Assembly: GCA_017898095.1 (NCBI GenBank)
Contig: JAGKQJ010000002.1
Span: 1 to 64,000 of the forward strand
DNA length: 64,000 nt
Direction: 5' to 3'
DNA from: Bacillaceae bacterium Marseille-Q3522
GTDB taxonomy: Bacteria > Bacillota > Bacilli > Bacillales > Cytobacillaceae
Position numbers and translations under genes: made by a program
Part shown: piece by piece, positions 48,928 through 57,411 of the stretch
How the letters are laid out: every line of letters begins with the position of its first letter
How positions within the stretch are numbered: position 1 is the stretch's first letter
The notes under the pieces: model-generated
The model's database searches: none
Told to the model about the DNA's origin: nothing
What the model saw: the letters and a program-made list of their open reading frames with translations, nothing else

Positions 48928-50075
48928 AGAACTTATATACGGAGGAGTACTTAAAAAAAGTGCTCCTCGAAAATGCCGCCAAACTAGGAAGAACTCCGAA
49001 AAAACGTGAAACAAAACATGCAACTGCTATTGCTAAGAGATTGGGCAATGGCAGTTGGAATAAAGCGTTAGAATCCGTTGGGCTTGTGCCGTATGAGCAA
49101 AAAACTTATATGAAAGAAGATTTAAGCGCAATTTTAAAAGACTGGTATGCCAAAAACAACCGGTACCCATCCGTAAAGATTTTTAACGATGATCCTAATC
49201 TTCCTAATCCTACAACGTACGAAACTAAGTTTGAAAAACATTGGAGTGAAATCGTAAAAGAGGTTTTAAACATTGAACCTCTTAAAAGTAAAAAAGGTAT
49301 TTATGATGGTCTATCCGAAACAGAATTATTGGACATTTTTAAAAAGGAATATGAGCGTATACAGCCGAGATCTAAAAATGAATTTGAACAAAAAAGAAGC
49401 AAAAATACCCCTTCTGTGCATTTTTACATGCGACGTTTTAACACATGGAACGAATTAAAAATTCTGGCAGGAATAGCAGATATAAAAAATATAAGGCGGG
49501 AAAAGGATGAATGGATAAAACTGTTAAGAAAAATAACCAAATTGCTGGGGCATCCTCCTACAACAAAAGATTTAGAAAAGTTAAATATTGACGTTGTAAG
49601 CTTTTACCCCCATTTGGGAAGCCTTAACGAAGCTTTAAAAGCTGCCGGTATCAATCCGATGAATTCCACGCCTGAAAAAGTGCAGGAGACAAAAGAAGAA
49701 TTGTTTAAAATGTATCTTAATTTTTGCAGAAAAATAGGTAAATTAGCATCTATCCCCGATTTAGACTCATCAAATGAGATTTATAATGCCGACGTATTTA
49801 TTATTCGATTTGGCACAATGGGGGATTTAAAAAAAGAGGCCCTCAAAATATTAAAATTTGACGAAAACATATACTCGAAAAGAAAGTATACGAGAGAAGA
49901 AATATTAGAAAAGTTGATAAAAATATGGAACGAACATGGAAAATTACCAGCAAAGCAATTATCTGAAATAGAAGATCTTCCATCGATATCAAGCATTTTA
50001 AGACATATGAATTGCACAAGCTTAGATGACGTTTGGGAAGAAGTTAAAAGCCATGATGATTCGTTTAAAAAATAA
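48924..50075 (+). CDS. Homing-endonuclease-associated repeat protein without nuclease domain
   Basis: The 383-residue protein is built of about six diverged repeats of 50-60 residues (about 5-54, 62-114, 128-185, 192-240, 252-305, 320-372). Each has two helices, a G-x-x-P-type turn (LGRTPKKRE, NRYPSVK, LGHPPTTKDL, HGKLPAKQL) and a final helix with W or L (SWNKALESVG, SLNEALKAAG). This is the pattern of the HNH_repeat domain that accompanies homing endonucleases. No HNH, GIY-YIG or LAGLIDADG motif is present, so it is likely a DNA-binding array. Starts at ATGA overlap with 48481. A terminator follows. Confidence 0.75.
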   Translation: MKNLYTEEYLKKVLLENAAKLGRTPKKRETKHATAIAKRLGNGSWNKALESVGLVPYEQKTYMKEDLSAILKDWYAKNNRYPSVKIFNDDPNLPNPTTYETKFEKHWSEIVKEVLNIEPLKSKKGIYDGLSETELLDIFKKEYERIQPRSKNEFEQKRSKNTPSVHFYMRRFNTWNELKILAGIADIKNIRREKDEWIKLLRKITKLLGHPPTTKDLEKLNIDVVSFYPHLGSLNEALKAAGINPMNSTPEKVQETKEELFKMYLNFCRKIGKLASIPDLDSSNEIYNADVFIIRFGTMGDLKKEALKILKFDENIYSKRKYTREEILEKLIKIWNEHGKLPAKQLSEIEDLPSISSILRHMNCTSLDDVWEEVKSHDDSFKK

Positions 50076-50105
50076 AGCCCCTCTCGCGTGAGAAGGGCTT
50101 CTTTT
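50075..50105. terminator. Bidirectional terminator between repeat protein and endolysin
   Basis: AAGCCC...GGGCTT with an inner TCTC/GAGA stem, loop GCGT, T-rich on the plus side. It separates the accessory segment from the late operon. Confidence 0.8.
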
Positions 50106-50108
50106 CTA

Positions 50109-51044
50109 TCATTTTACCCGCAACTTTTGCCCTGGGTGAATAAGACTCGGATTGCTAATCCCGTTCCAGCTTACCAACTGATTTACAGACACATTAAATT
50201 TACGAGCAATACCGTACAGTGTATCCCCTGCCTGCACTGTATAGCGGTTATCTCCGGACCTAACAGGTGCTAAATCCTGCTCTAACACCCAAGACCTAAT
50301 ACCATCCAACAAATATGCTTTACGTGACCGGCTGCGCACGAAATCTTTTTCTTGGATGACTTTGAATTGCCGACTTTTTACCCAGTCGGGGATCCGCTGA
50401 TTGGTCATATAATTTGTCGCATGTGGCTGAATCGTCACAATAGAGCCGACTGTGATATTACCACCTGGTGCCGGTTGGCTCGGCTTCGGTTGTGGAGCCG
50501 GTGCAGCTTTCTTTTTCAGCCCGAATGCCTTCTCTAAGCCGATCACATGCCCCCGCGCAATACGGTCAAGGTAGCTGTTATCTTTCAACTTGCGCGCATC
50601 GGAAGCCCTGTCGATAAAACCGTTTTCCGTCAATAAAGCCGGCATGTGAGACTCCCGCACCATATGTAAATTGGCTTGCTTTTTACCGCGGTCTCGGAAG
50701 TCTACTTGTCTAGTGATCTCTACATGGATAACATTTTGGTAGGCAACCGTGGCACCGCCGACACCTGTATAAACAAAACTTTCAAAGCCTGTTCCGCCTC
50801 CCGCGTTGATATGGACAGAGATAAGATAATCTGCGCCCCATGCGTTCGCCATATGTGTGCGTTGTGATAGTGAGAGGGTTTGATCTCCTTCTCGAGATAG
50901 CTTTACCTGTGCGTCGCTGTATTCGCCTAGCATGTCGCGGATGCGCTTAGAAATGCGAAGTGTTAAGTCTTTTTCCTGCAAGCCGTTTGCCACCGCGCCC
51001 GGGTCGCTGCCACCGTGTCCTGGGTCTATAAATATACGTACCAT
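50109..51044 (-). CDS. Phage endolysin, N-acetylmuramoyl-L-alanine amidase
   Basis: This 311-residue lysin has an N-terminal amidase_3 domain (1-175) with zinc ligands in DPGHGGSDPG (residue 10), SVHINAG (near 75) and catalytic glutamate in LLTENGFID. A Pro/Ala linker and a middle SH3-like or LysM-like segment (200-260) follow. A C-terminal LysM (YTVQAGDTLYGIARKFNV, 268-311) binds the wall. No signal peptide, so release needs the holin encoded next. AAGGAGACG before ATG. Confidence 0.95.
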   Translation of the reverse strand: MVRIFIDPGHGGSDPGAVANGLQEKDLTLRISKRIRDMLGEYSDAQVKLSREGDQTLSLSQRTHMANAWGADYLISVHINAGGGTGFESFVYTGVGGATVAYQNVIHVEITRQVDFRDRGKKQANLHMVRESHMPALLTENGFIDRASDARKLKDNSYLDRIARGHVIGLEKAFGLKKKAAPAPQPKPSQPAPGGNITVGSIVTIQPHATNYMTNQRIPDWVKSRQFKVIQEKDFVRSRSRKAYLLDGIRSWVLEQDLAPVRSGDNRYTVQAGDTLYGIARKFNVSVNQLVSWNGISNPSLIHPGQKLRVK

Positions 51045-51098
51045 ATTAAATCGTCTCCTTTATTTTGTAATGGGAAAAGAGCAGCCGGAGCTGCCCTA

Positions 51099-51290
51099 CT
51101 ATTTATCTCTAAAACCGTTTCCGTTTGACGGGTTGCTTATAACACCGCCTGCAACCAACACGGATAAAATAACATCGACATACGGTTGAGTCGTTTCCGG
51201 AGTCACGTGTAAAGCATCGTTAAGAAACATTACAACGAGCGAACCTAAAGCCACCCAAAGCCCGTAGTTTTTCCATTTTACATTTTTCAT
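51099..51290 (-). CDS. Phage holin
   Basis: The 63-residue membrane protein has two hydrophobic segments (10-25, 40-52) and the ending LVAGGVISNPSNGNGFRDK, typical of the phage_holin_1 group. It permeabilises the membrane for endolysin release. Overlaps the XhlA-like stop by 4 bp. Confidence 0.88.
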   Translation of the reverse strand: MKNVKWKNYGLWVALGSLVVMFLNDALHVTPETTQPYVDVILSVLVAGGVISNPSNGNGFRDK

Positions 51291-51586
51291 TTTGCAACGT
51301 CTCCCTTTTCTAAAGTATCAATTCTTTTATGCGCCTGCTTGCTTGACTCCTCTACCCTTGTCACACGCTCGGACAGATGGGCAATATTCTTTTCATTCGC
51401 TTTCAGATCAATGCGGATGTCATCCACACCTTTACGAATGTAACCAAGCTCTGCCCGCAGCTCTGCGCTGTCTTTGGCACTCTCTTTTGTATCAGATTTT
51501 AGCGACTTTGACTTATTTAACTGATACGTAAGATACGCAATAACGAGCGACAGCACGCCAATAACCACCGTAATCTCCATTGTCAC
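51287..51586 (-). CDS. XhlA-like membrane-anchored lysis accessory protein
   Basis: The 99-residue protein has an N-terminal membrane segment (4-22) and a long charged coiled coil (35-95, with IDLKANEKNIAHLSERV). Hemolysin XhlA proteins of Bacillus phages have the same coil and place but normally the membrane segment at the other end, so the call is by analogy. It may act with the holin. Confidence 0.65.
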   Translation of the reverse strand: MTMEITVVIGVLSLVIAYLTYQLNKSKSLKSDTKESAKDSAELRAELGYIRKGVDDIRIDLKANEKNIAHLSERVTRVEESSKQAHKRIDTLEKGDVAK

Positions 51587-51623
51587 GTTAACACCCCGTT
51601 TTAAGACAAAATAAAAAAGCCTA

Positions 51624-52055
51624 TTAGGCTCCGGCTACTTGCAAGTCTTCAATTAGTTTTGTTTTTATTATGCCTTCCAATGCTGACGGTGCTTCGTTGC
51701 CGGCATACTCCGCAGCAGTTAATTGATAATTACCGTTTAGCATTACCTTACGTTCCGGGTCGACTCCGGTAAATCGCGGCTCTGCGGATGAGATAGCGCC
51801 GTTCTGGTACCGTAGTGCGACCGTCTGTATTTGTATCTGTTCGGTATTTTGCAGTTTGTTAATCAGTTTTGTCCGAACGGCTTCTACTTGTAGCTCCGGC
51901 GTTTCATTCCCCGCATATTCAGCAGCGGTAAGCGTTTCGTAGCCATTTAGGCTTACGGTTTTATTCGGGTCATCCACATTGTACTGGATATATACGCTGC
52001 TGATATCGTTGCCGGAATACTGGATTTTCGTTTCTTTGATATTAATGGTAAACAT
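51624..52055 (-). CDS. Internally duplicated phage protein
   Basis: This 143-residue protein contains the segment LTAAEYAGNE[TA]P-x-TKLI twice (about 42-70 and 113-140), each after a beta-rich half. No known family. It lies between the DUF1617 and lysis genes, where small tail or baseplate accessory proteins occur. Start shares a base with the previous stop (TAATG). Confidence 0.6.
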   Translation of the reverse strand: MFTINIKETKIQYSGNDISSVYIQYNVDDPNKTVSLNGYETLTAAEYAGNETPELQVEAVRTKLINKLQNTEQIQIQTVALRYQNGAISSAEPRFTGVDPERKVMLNGNYQLTAAEYAGNEAPSALEGIIKTKLIEDLQVAGA

Positions 52056-52492
52056 TATTCCTCACCTTCCGTTCCGTTATTTTCATCATCAAATTGTTCC
52101 ATCAAAACCGCATGTGCAATAGCTGGTCCACCTACTAATTCTTTTTTATATCCAAGCACCACTTCCTTTACAGTTTTTACGGAGGTTTCCAAGTTAGGGT
52201 CGTCTAAAATAAAGTCCTCCTCGAACAGATCTTCCTGCTGCTCTTTAAAAAGAGCCGCATTATGTGGAGATAAGTCATACCCTCCCGTTTCCTTTAACTT
52301 CGGCTCTCCGTCCTCATCACAATTCGCAAATTCTTTCAGTAACTCTCTTTCTTCTTTCGCAAGCTTTCTGCTCTGTTCTTTCAGTGCGTTCACGATGCGC
52401 ATGCGGTGCATGGATTTTTTACCTTTCAGCGATACATCGTTTAATAAAAAATTTGCGACATCGTTCAAGTATTTATATTTGATTTTTAACAT
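52055..52492 (-). CDS. DUF1617-like phage protein
   Basis: The 145-residue acidic helical protein begins MLKIKYKYLNDVANFLLND and includes SLKGKKSMHRMRIVNAL, the sort of sequence seen in DUF1617 phage proteins near tail fibre genes. Function unknown. ATG 52492 fits AAAGGAGAG. Confidence 0.65.
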   Translation of the reverse strand: MLKIKYKYLNDVANFLLNDVSLKGKKSMHRMRIVNALKEQSRKLAKEERELLKEFANCDEDGEPKLKETGGYDLSPHNAALFKEQQEDLFEEDFILDDPNLETSVKTVKEVVLGYKKELVGGPAIAHAVLMEQFDDENNGTEGEE

Positions 52493-52506
52493 TATCAATC
52501 TCTCCT

Positions 52507-55500
52507 TTAAGCAGCTTCCAAGTCTGCCAATCTATTTTTTATCATTTCCAATTCAAATTTCAAACGGTTTATCTCGTCATCGTGGCTATCCAACCTCCCT
52601 TCAAGCGTGACAATTTTGCTGTCCTGTTTTAGGGATATTTCATACTGTTCTTGCAGACCTTTCCACAAATACGCGCTCATGTGGTATAAATCAATCGTGT
52701 TTGTAGATTTAAGTATTTCGGGTGCCTCATCGTAAATCAGACCCATATGCAATCTGTTATCATGTCCTACAAGATAGTAGTTGTGAACCGATGTACTACG
52801 GATAGTAGGAAGAACCTCGTCTGTGAAATCTGTGATGCCATATTTAGACTCTCTGGTTGAATTAACTTCAAACGCCATCGCTCTTATAGGTGTGAACCAT
52901 TGGTCGGCCGCATGTCTGAATTCGATTGCACAGGAAGCATCGTCCATAAATTTCATTATCGCTCGCGCTGCTCTTATTCTTTTATGCGTAGTGTAAGGTG
53001 CATTGTCAAATGTAAAGGTAGCTCCCGGAACAATGAGATTCCCACTAGCAAGATACACTTCATCCGTTGCAATGCCACCGCTGACCTTGAGTGCCTGTGC
53101 AACACCGTGGCGAGGGTCAGTATAAGAATTTTGGAAAAACACAGTTTCACCCTTCACACGCCCATCCAGAACGAGGTGTTCAGACGCTATCTTTAGAGTC
53201 GGCACTAATCGGCTACCATCCCATTCCGGATAGTTGTATACTGCCGAATCTGGGGTTCCCATCTCTGAGTCGCCGAAATACAGCCCCATTACGTTAAGTT
53301 CTAGGAATCCGCCACCATAATTCTTTTGATCGACAATAAGACCGCCGTTACTTATTTCCCATAATCCTTTCTGTGTTCTAGCCCCTGTATCTGATACAGA
53401 GCCAAATGTCCCAGTCATATTACCGCTTTCGATCGTGACGGTGTTATAGAGTTTACCTTCCGTATCAGGGTACTTATCTTCTTCGCCCTCTGCACGGAAG
53501 TAGTTATCCTCTATCTTTATAAAGTTCTTATCGTTCGCCGGGTCGATCGAATTAAAAACTGAACCGGTAATTACCGAACCGTTAATATTAACGGAGTTGA
53601 TAGTGCCCGTGTTTATGGTACCGAGATTGCCTGTAATGTCGCTTAGAACGTCTACAGCGCCGATGAGTTGGATTTTATCCGCTTGGATACGTGCTGTACC
53701 CGGTTGCAGGTTAATCGCGGCTATGACGCCATCCCTGTCCACCTTAGCCGATATTGCATCAGCCTGCACCGTCAACTCCGACTCTGCCGTACTCATTCGC
53801 CCTTCCAACGCATCTACAGTGGTACTGTTTGCTTTCAGGGCAATCTGTTGGGCTGTTTCCTCTATACTCGTTTGCATGGACGAGAATTGACCATCAATAT
53901 CAGCAATTGAAGGCGACCAATTTCCTACTTCTGTACCTTCCGCCATTATTAGAGAGTGGAAAATGACTGTGCCACCAGTATGTCCGCTTTCTCGGTAAAA
54001 GGTAAACTGCTTATATCCTGAACTATTCGCAATAAATGAATGTGTAATTTTTTTCCAAGCGTCAGTAAGTGTTAAAACTTTCTGTCCGCCTGTCTCACAC
54101 CCAATTCGCCAAACCCCAGAACCTTTGACATACACTGACCAAGCCCTTTTATCTCCCTGATAGGCATAATGCTTCGGTATAACAATCCAATAACGCCCTC
54201 CTGAAGCGGTATTCGTATCTGTTCTTGTTAATTTTATTGCTCTTCCATATGGTGCATTAGGCTCATCGACAAATTCTAATGTTGTGTTAGTATTTGCACC
54301 AATAGCACCACTCAAATTGTGAGTGTCGTTTTCCATTCCAGTTCTGTTAAGTAGATTTTGACTACCAATCTCCATCCCATCAAAATCCCCACGTAAATCA
54401 CTAACACTCGTACTTATCCCGCCAACATCCACCTGCAAACTACTAACTTGATTACTGACACTCGTAACCTGCCCCTGCAGGCTTTCCACTGTGGAGCTTT
54501 CAGCTTTTAACTCGATTGATTCCTCTAACACACCGATACGTGTGTCGGCACTACTGATACTGCTTGTATGCCCGTCTACTGTTTGCGTTAGAGTGTTGAC
54601 GGATAATTCGATGCTGTCGGCTTTTTGGTCGATAGATGATGCATATTGTTGGACGTTGCCGATGGCGGTGTCGGTGTCTTCTGGTGCTGGAGACCACGGA
54701 ATTTCCTTATTCCCATCTACCAACATAGGGTGATAAAATATAACTGCATGTCCTCTTGTTACCTCTATGTCAATAAAGTTATAAACTGCTCCACCATTAA
54801 ACCGACTTTCACTGACTTCTGCTGTTATAACTACTTTTTGCCAATTATCTGTAGCCGTTAAAAATTTACCGTTTGAATCGCATATGTCAGTTGAAAATGT
54901 TTGATTACTTCCACTTACCCCCGTTTTATACCAAACACTATACGTATAAGTTCCAGGCTTTCTTACCACACGATAAAGCCTAAAAATAGGATTGCTAGTG
55001 CTAACATGAATAGATATTCTTACTGCTTTATCTGTTACACCTTCTGGTGTTGTAATATCAACTAAAGACTTTGCGTTTCCAGTACCTAAAAATCCATAAC
55101 TTTGAAGATCATTTCTAGTTAGAGTTAAACTGTTCTGGATTAAGTTCCTTCCGCCAATCTGCAACCCGTCCAAGTCCGTCCGTAGACTTGTAACAGACGT
55201 TTGAAATCCATCTGCCCGCACGTCAAGCGTTGTAATGTCACTGTTTATACTGTCAATGTCTCCATTTATGCCGTTGATCTGTGTTTCTGTGTCGGCTACA
55301 CGACCGCTGATGCCGTCCATGGAGACATCTAGTTCAGCCATTTTGCTGTTATATACTGTAAGATTGACTTTGTCGCCTAACTTGTCGTCTGTTTCTGTTT
55401 TCGTGTAGACACTGTCGGCGTTGGCTTTTAACGCTATCTGTCCTGCTTGTACTTCTACTTCCGCGGATATGTCGTTTACAGTTCCTGTAAGCGTGTTTAC

Positions 55501-57411
55501 GGTCGTTTGGTCGGCTTTTAGTGAGATTGCTGAAGCGTTAGCATCGATATCCAATCGCTGTTGTGAAACTTCGCCGTCCAGTGCTGTAAGCTGTGTAATG
55601 GTAGTGGACATCGTGCCGTTTAACTCGTCCACATCCTGCGTAATGGTTGTAATCGTGCCACCTTGCTGTTGTAAAAGAGTCTCATTGTCGCTAACCCGTT
55701 GCTGTAAATCAATTTTAGCTTGGTTTAAGCCGTCAACCGTTGTATTTATGTCAGTAATGTCGATATTAATATCGTCGATTTGCGTATTTACATTGGTTAC
55801 AACGGTATCGATACGGGTCTGTAAATCTTGCCGGGCGGCGGCGACTTCATCCGCTGTGTATTGTCTTGCTTCTTGGACATCTGCATCGACATCGGCAACC
55901 CATTGCCCGTTACGGTAGATATACTTTTTCGTTGCTCCGTCTGCCATCACTCGGAGCCAAGTGCTGTTTTCGGGTATTGGCGGTTCGGGAGCAATAGCAC
56001 CGAAATACGTATTTGGCTTGTTATTGGCTATCTCTTTCGCTTCATCCGCCGTCGTATCGTCCGTATATTTGCTACTAGGCGCCCAGTCTGCTTGATTAAA
56101 TGCTTCGGTCACTGTACGGGATGTTACACACGTTAGGATGTCTCCTGTGCTTCCCTGCGTCCACGTGTCGCCTGTATCATATGGCGGAATAGGCTGTGTG
56201 AGAAAGTTTCTTCTCTTCGATGCGGCAACCTCTGCGGCTTCTTGTGCTTTCTCGTCTGCTTGATCGGCTTTTTGCTGTGCCTGTTCAGCAGCTTCTTTTA
56301 TCGCGGCAGCTGTAGCAGCATCTGCCTTCTGCTGCATGAGTTTCCGCAGCAGGCTAATCTGTGCAAGCAGATCTGCACGGCTGTATTCGACAAAGTTACC
56401 AATTTTAAAATCGACAATCCGATTCGTGATAGGGTTGCTCTTAACTTCGTCTATACGTGCTTCTAAGTATAGCGGAGGTGTGTAACCGTCATCCTTAATC
56501 CGGACAGTTTGCCCTTTTCTGATTTTCTCGTGCGATCTGCCGAATATATGTTCTATACTTGCGGCAGTGCATTCATAAGAAACGGCTGCATTAATACGTT
56601 TTTCTAATTCGTTTTCGGTCAATGTACGCAGTCTATCTTCCGTCATGTCTTGGTCGGTTGATTGCGGCTCATAAGCTTCTATGAGATGCTGCCCGTTTCT
56701 GCCCCATCGCTGTAATGCGTCCTGATCTTCAACCAAAACCGTTAGACGGGTTCCGTCCGATCGTTCAGGCCCGACACCAAGAAGCGCGGTTACGATACGT
56801 GAGCTGTCCTCTTTTCTCCTAACGTCAATAAGGTCTTTGCCGAACACAATTTCTTTGCCCTCAAAGCCGGCAATTTGGCGCTTCATATCGACGTATCTAC
56901 CTACGACTTTGTTCCCATATACTTCAACCCTGTACGAGATTTCCAATTCAAATTCAGCAGCGATTGTCTGCAACAAAGCTAACGGATTCGTGTAATCGTC
57001 GATGTTAAGCGTACGGATATGCGTGTATTCAATCTCGCCTGCTTGCCATTCCGCCCCTACCAACGCAAAGTCTACGGCAGTCGCAGACGTTGCTCCTTCA
57101 AGCGTTGTTGGCTCAATAACTTTCGACTTAGAAAGATCAACATAACTAGCGTTAGAACGGATGAGTTTTTGATTACGTTTATTCTGCTCTGCATAGTTGA
57201 TGATAAACTCATGAAAAAAACCGTCATTGTCCTGCAACAATAAACGGTTTCTCTTTTCAAGCAGATCGAATTTTTTTAAAGCATAGAAATCGAAATGGTT
57301 CTTATTGCTAAGTGAGTCGAGACGTTCGGCATTTGTAAACTCCCCCTTCTCGCTATTAAGCGTGTTTAGGATTGTGTCATTCTGCCTGTCAAGTATATGC
57401 ACTAAAACCAT
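52507..57411 (-). CDS. Phage tail-tip/host-recognition protein with S74-like chaperone end
   Basis: This 1634-residue minor structural protein has an N-terminal Tal-type prophage_tail domain (about 1-360, with EYTHIRTLNIDDY and RIVTALLGVG). A long Gln/Ala and heptad-rich coiled coil follows, interrupted by two related carbohydrate-binding-like modules that each begin GGRNLIQNS or SQNLLNRTG (about 760-920 and 1030-1190). A beta-rich shaft and a C-terminal domain with NSTRESKYGITDF, GLIYDEAPEIL and a final coiled coil complete it. Ser 1518 and Lys 1523 have the spacing of the S74 self-cleavage dyad. It forms the receptor-binding end of the tail. ATG overlaps the Dit stop. Confidence 0.88.
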   Translation of the reverse strand: MVLVHILDRQNDTILNTLNSEKGEFTNAERLDSLSNKNHFDFYALKKFDLLEKRNRLLLQDNDGFFHEFIINYAEQNKRNQKLIRSNASYVDLSKSKVIEPTTLEGATSATAVDFALVGAEWQAGEIEYTHIRTLNIDDYTNPLALLQTIAAEFELEISYRVEVYGNKVVGRYVDMKRQIAGFEGKEIVFGKDLIDVRRKEDSSRIVTALLGVGPERSDGTRLTVLVEDQDALQRWGRNGQHLIEAYEPQSTDQDMTEDRLRTLTENELEKRINAAVSYECTAASIEHIFGRSHEKIRKGQTVRIKDDGYTPPLYLEARIDEVKSNPITNRIVDFKIGNFVEYSRADLLAQISLLRKLMQQKADAATAAAIKEAAEQAQQKADQADEKAQEAAEVAASKRRNFLTQPIPPYDTGDTWTQGSTGDILTCVTSRTVTEAFNQADWAPSSKYTDDTTADEAKEIANNKPNTYFGAIAPEPPIPENSTWLRVMADGATKKYIYRNGQWVADVDADVQEARQYTADEVAAARQDLQTRIDTVVTNVNTQIDDINIDITDINTTVDGLNQAKIDLQQRVSDNETLLQQQGGTITTITQDVDELNGTMSTTITQLTALDGEVSQQRLDIDANASAISLKADQTTVNTLTGTVNDISAEVEVQAGQIALKANADSVYTKTETDDKLGDKVNLTVYNSKMAELDVSMDGISGRVADTETQINGINGDIDSINSDITTLDVRADGFQTSVTSLRTDLDGLQIGGRNLIQNSLTLTRNDLQSYGFLGTGNAKSLVDITTPEGVTDKAVRISIHVSTSNPIFRLYRVVRKPGTYTYSVWYKTGVSGSNQTFSTDICDSNGKFLTATDNWQKVVITAEVSESRFNGGAVYNFIDIEVTRGHAVIFYHPMLVDGNKEIPWSPAPEDTDTAIGNVQQYASSIDQKADSIELSVNTLTQTVDGHTSSISSADTRIGVLEESIELKAESSTVESLQGQVTSVSNQVSSLQVDVGGISTSVSDLRGDFDGMEIGSQNLLNRTGMENDTHNLSGAIGANTNTTLEFVDEPNAPYGRAIKLTRTDTNTASGGRYWIVIPKHYAYQGDKRAWSVYVKGSGVWRIGCETGGQKVLTLTDAWKKITHSFIANSSGYKQFTFYRESGHTGGTVIFHSLIMAEGTEVGNWSPSIADIDGQFSSMQTSIEETAQQIALKANSTTVDALEGRMSTAESELTVQADAISAKVDRDGVIAAINLQPGTARIQADKIQLIGAVDVLSDITGNLGTINTGTINSVNINGSVITGSVFNSIDPANDKNFIKIEDNYFRAEGEEDKYPDTEGKLYNTVTIESGNMTGTFGSVSDTGARTQKGLWEISNGGLIVDQKNYGGGFLELNVMGLYFGDSEMGTPDSAVYNYPEWDGSRLVPTLKIASEHLVLDGRVKGETVFFQNSYTDPRHGVAQALKVSGGIATDEVYLASGNLIVPGATFTFDNAPYTTHKRIRAARAIMKFMDDASCAIEFRHAADQWFTPIRAMAFEVNSTRESKYGITDFTDEVLPTIRSTSVHNYYLVGHDNRLHMGLIYDEAPEILKSTNTIDLYHMSAYLWKGLQEQYEISLKQDSKIVTLEGRLDSHDDEINRLKFELEMIKNRLADLEAA

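Noticed and set aside
55421-55918. 165-codon plus-strand frame inside the tail-tip gene
   Set aside because: It mirrors the repetitive coiled-coil coding of the opposite strand; Ser/Val-rich translation without motifs.
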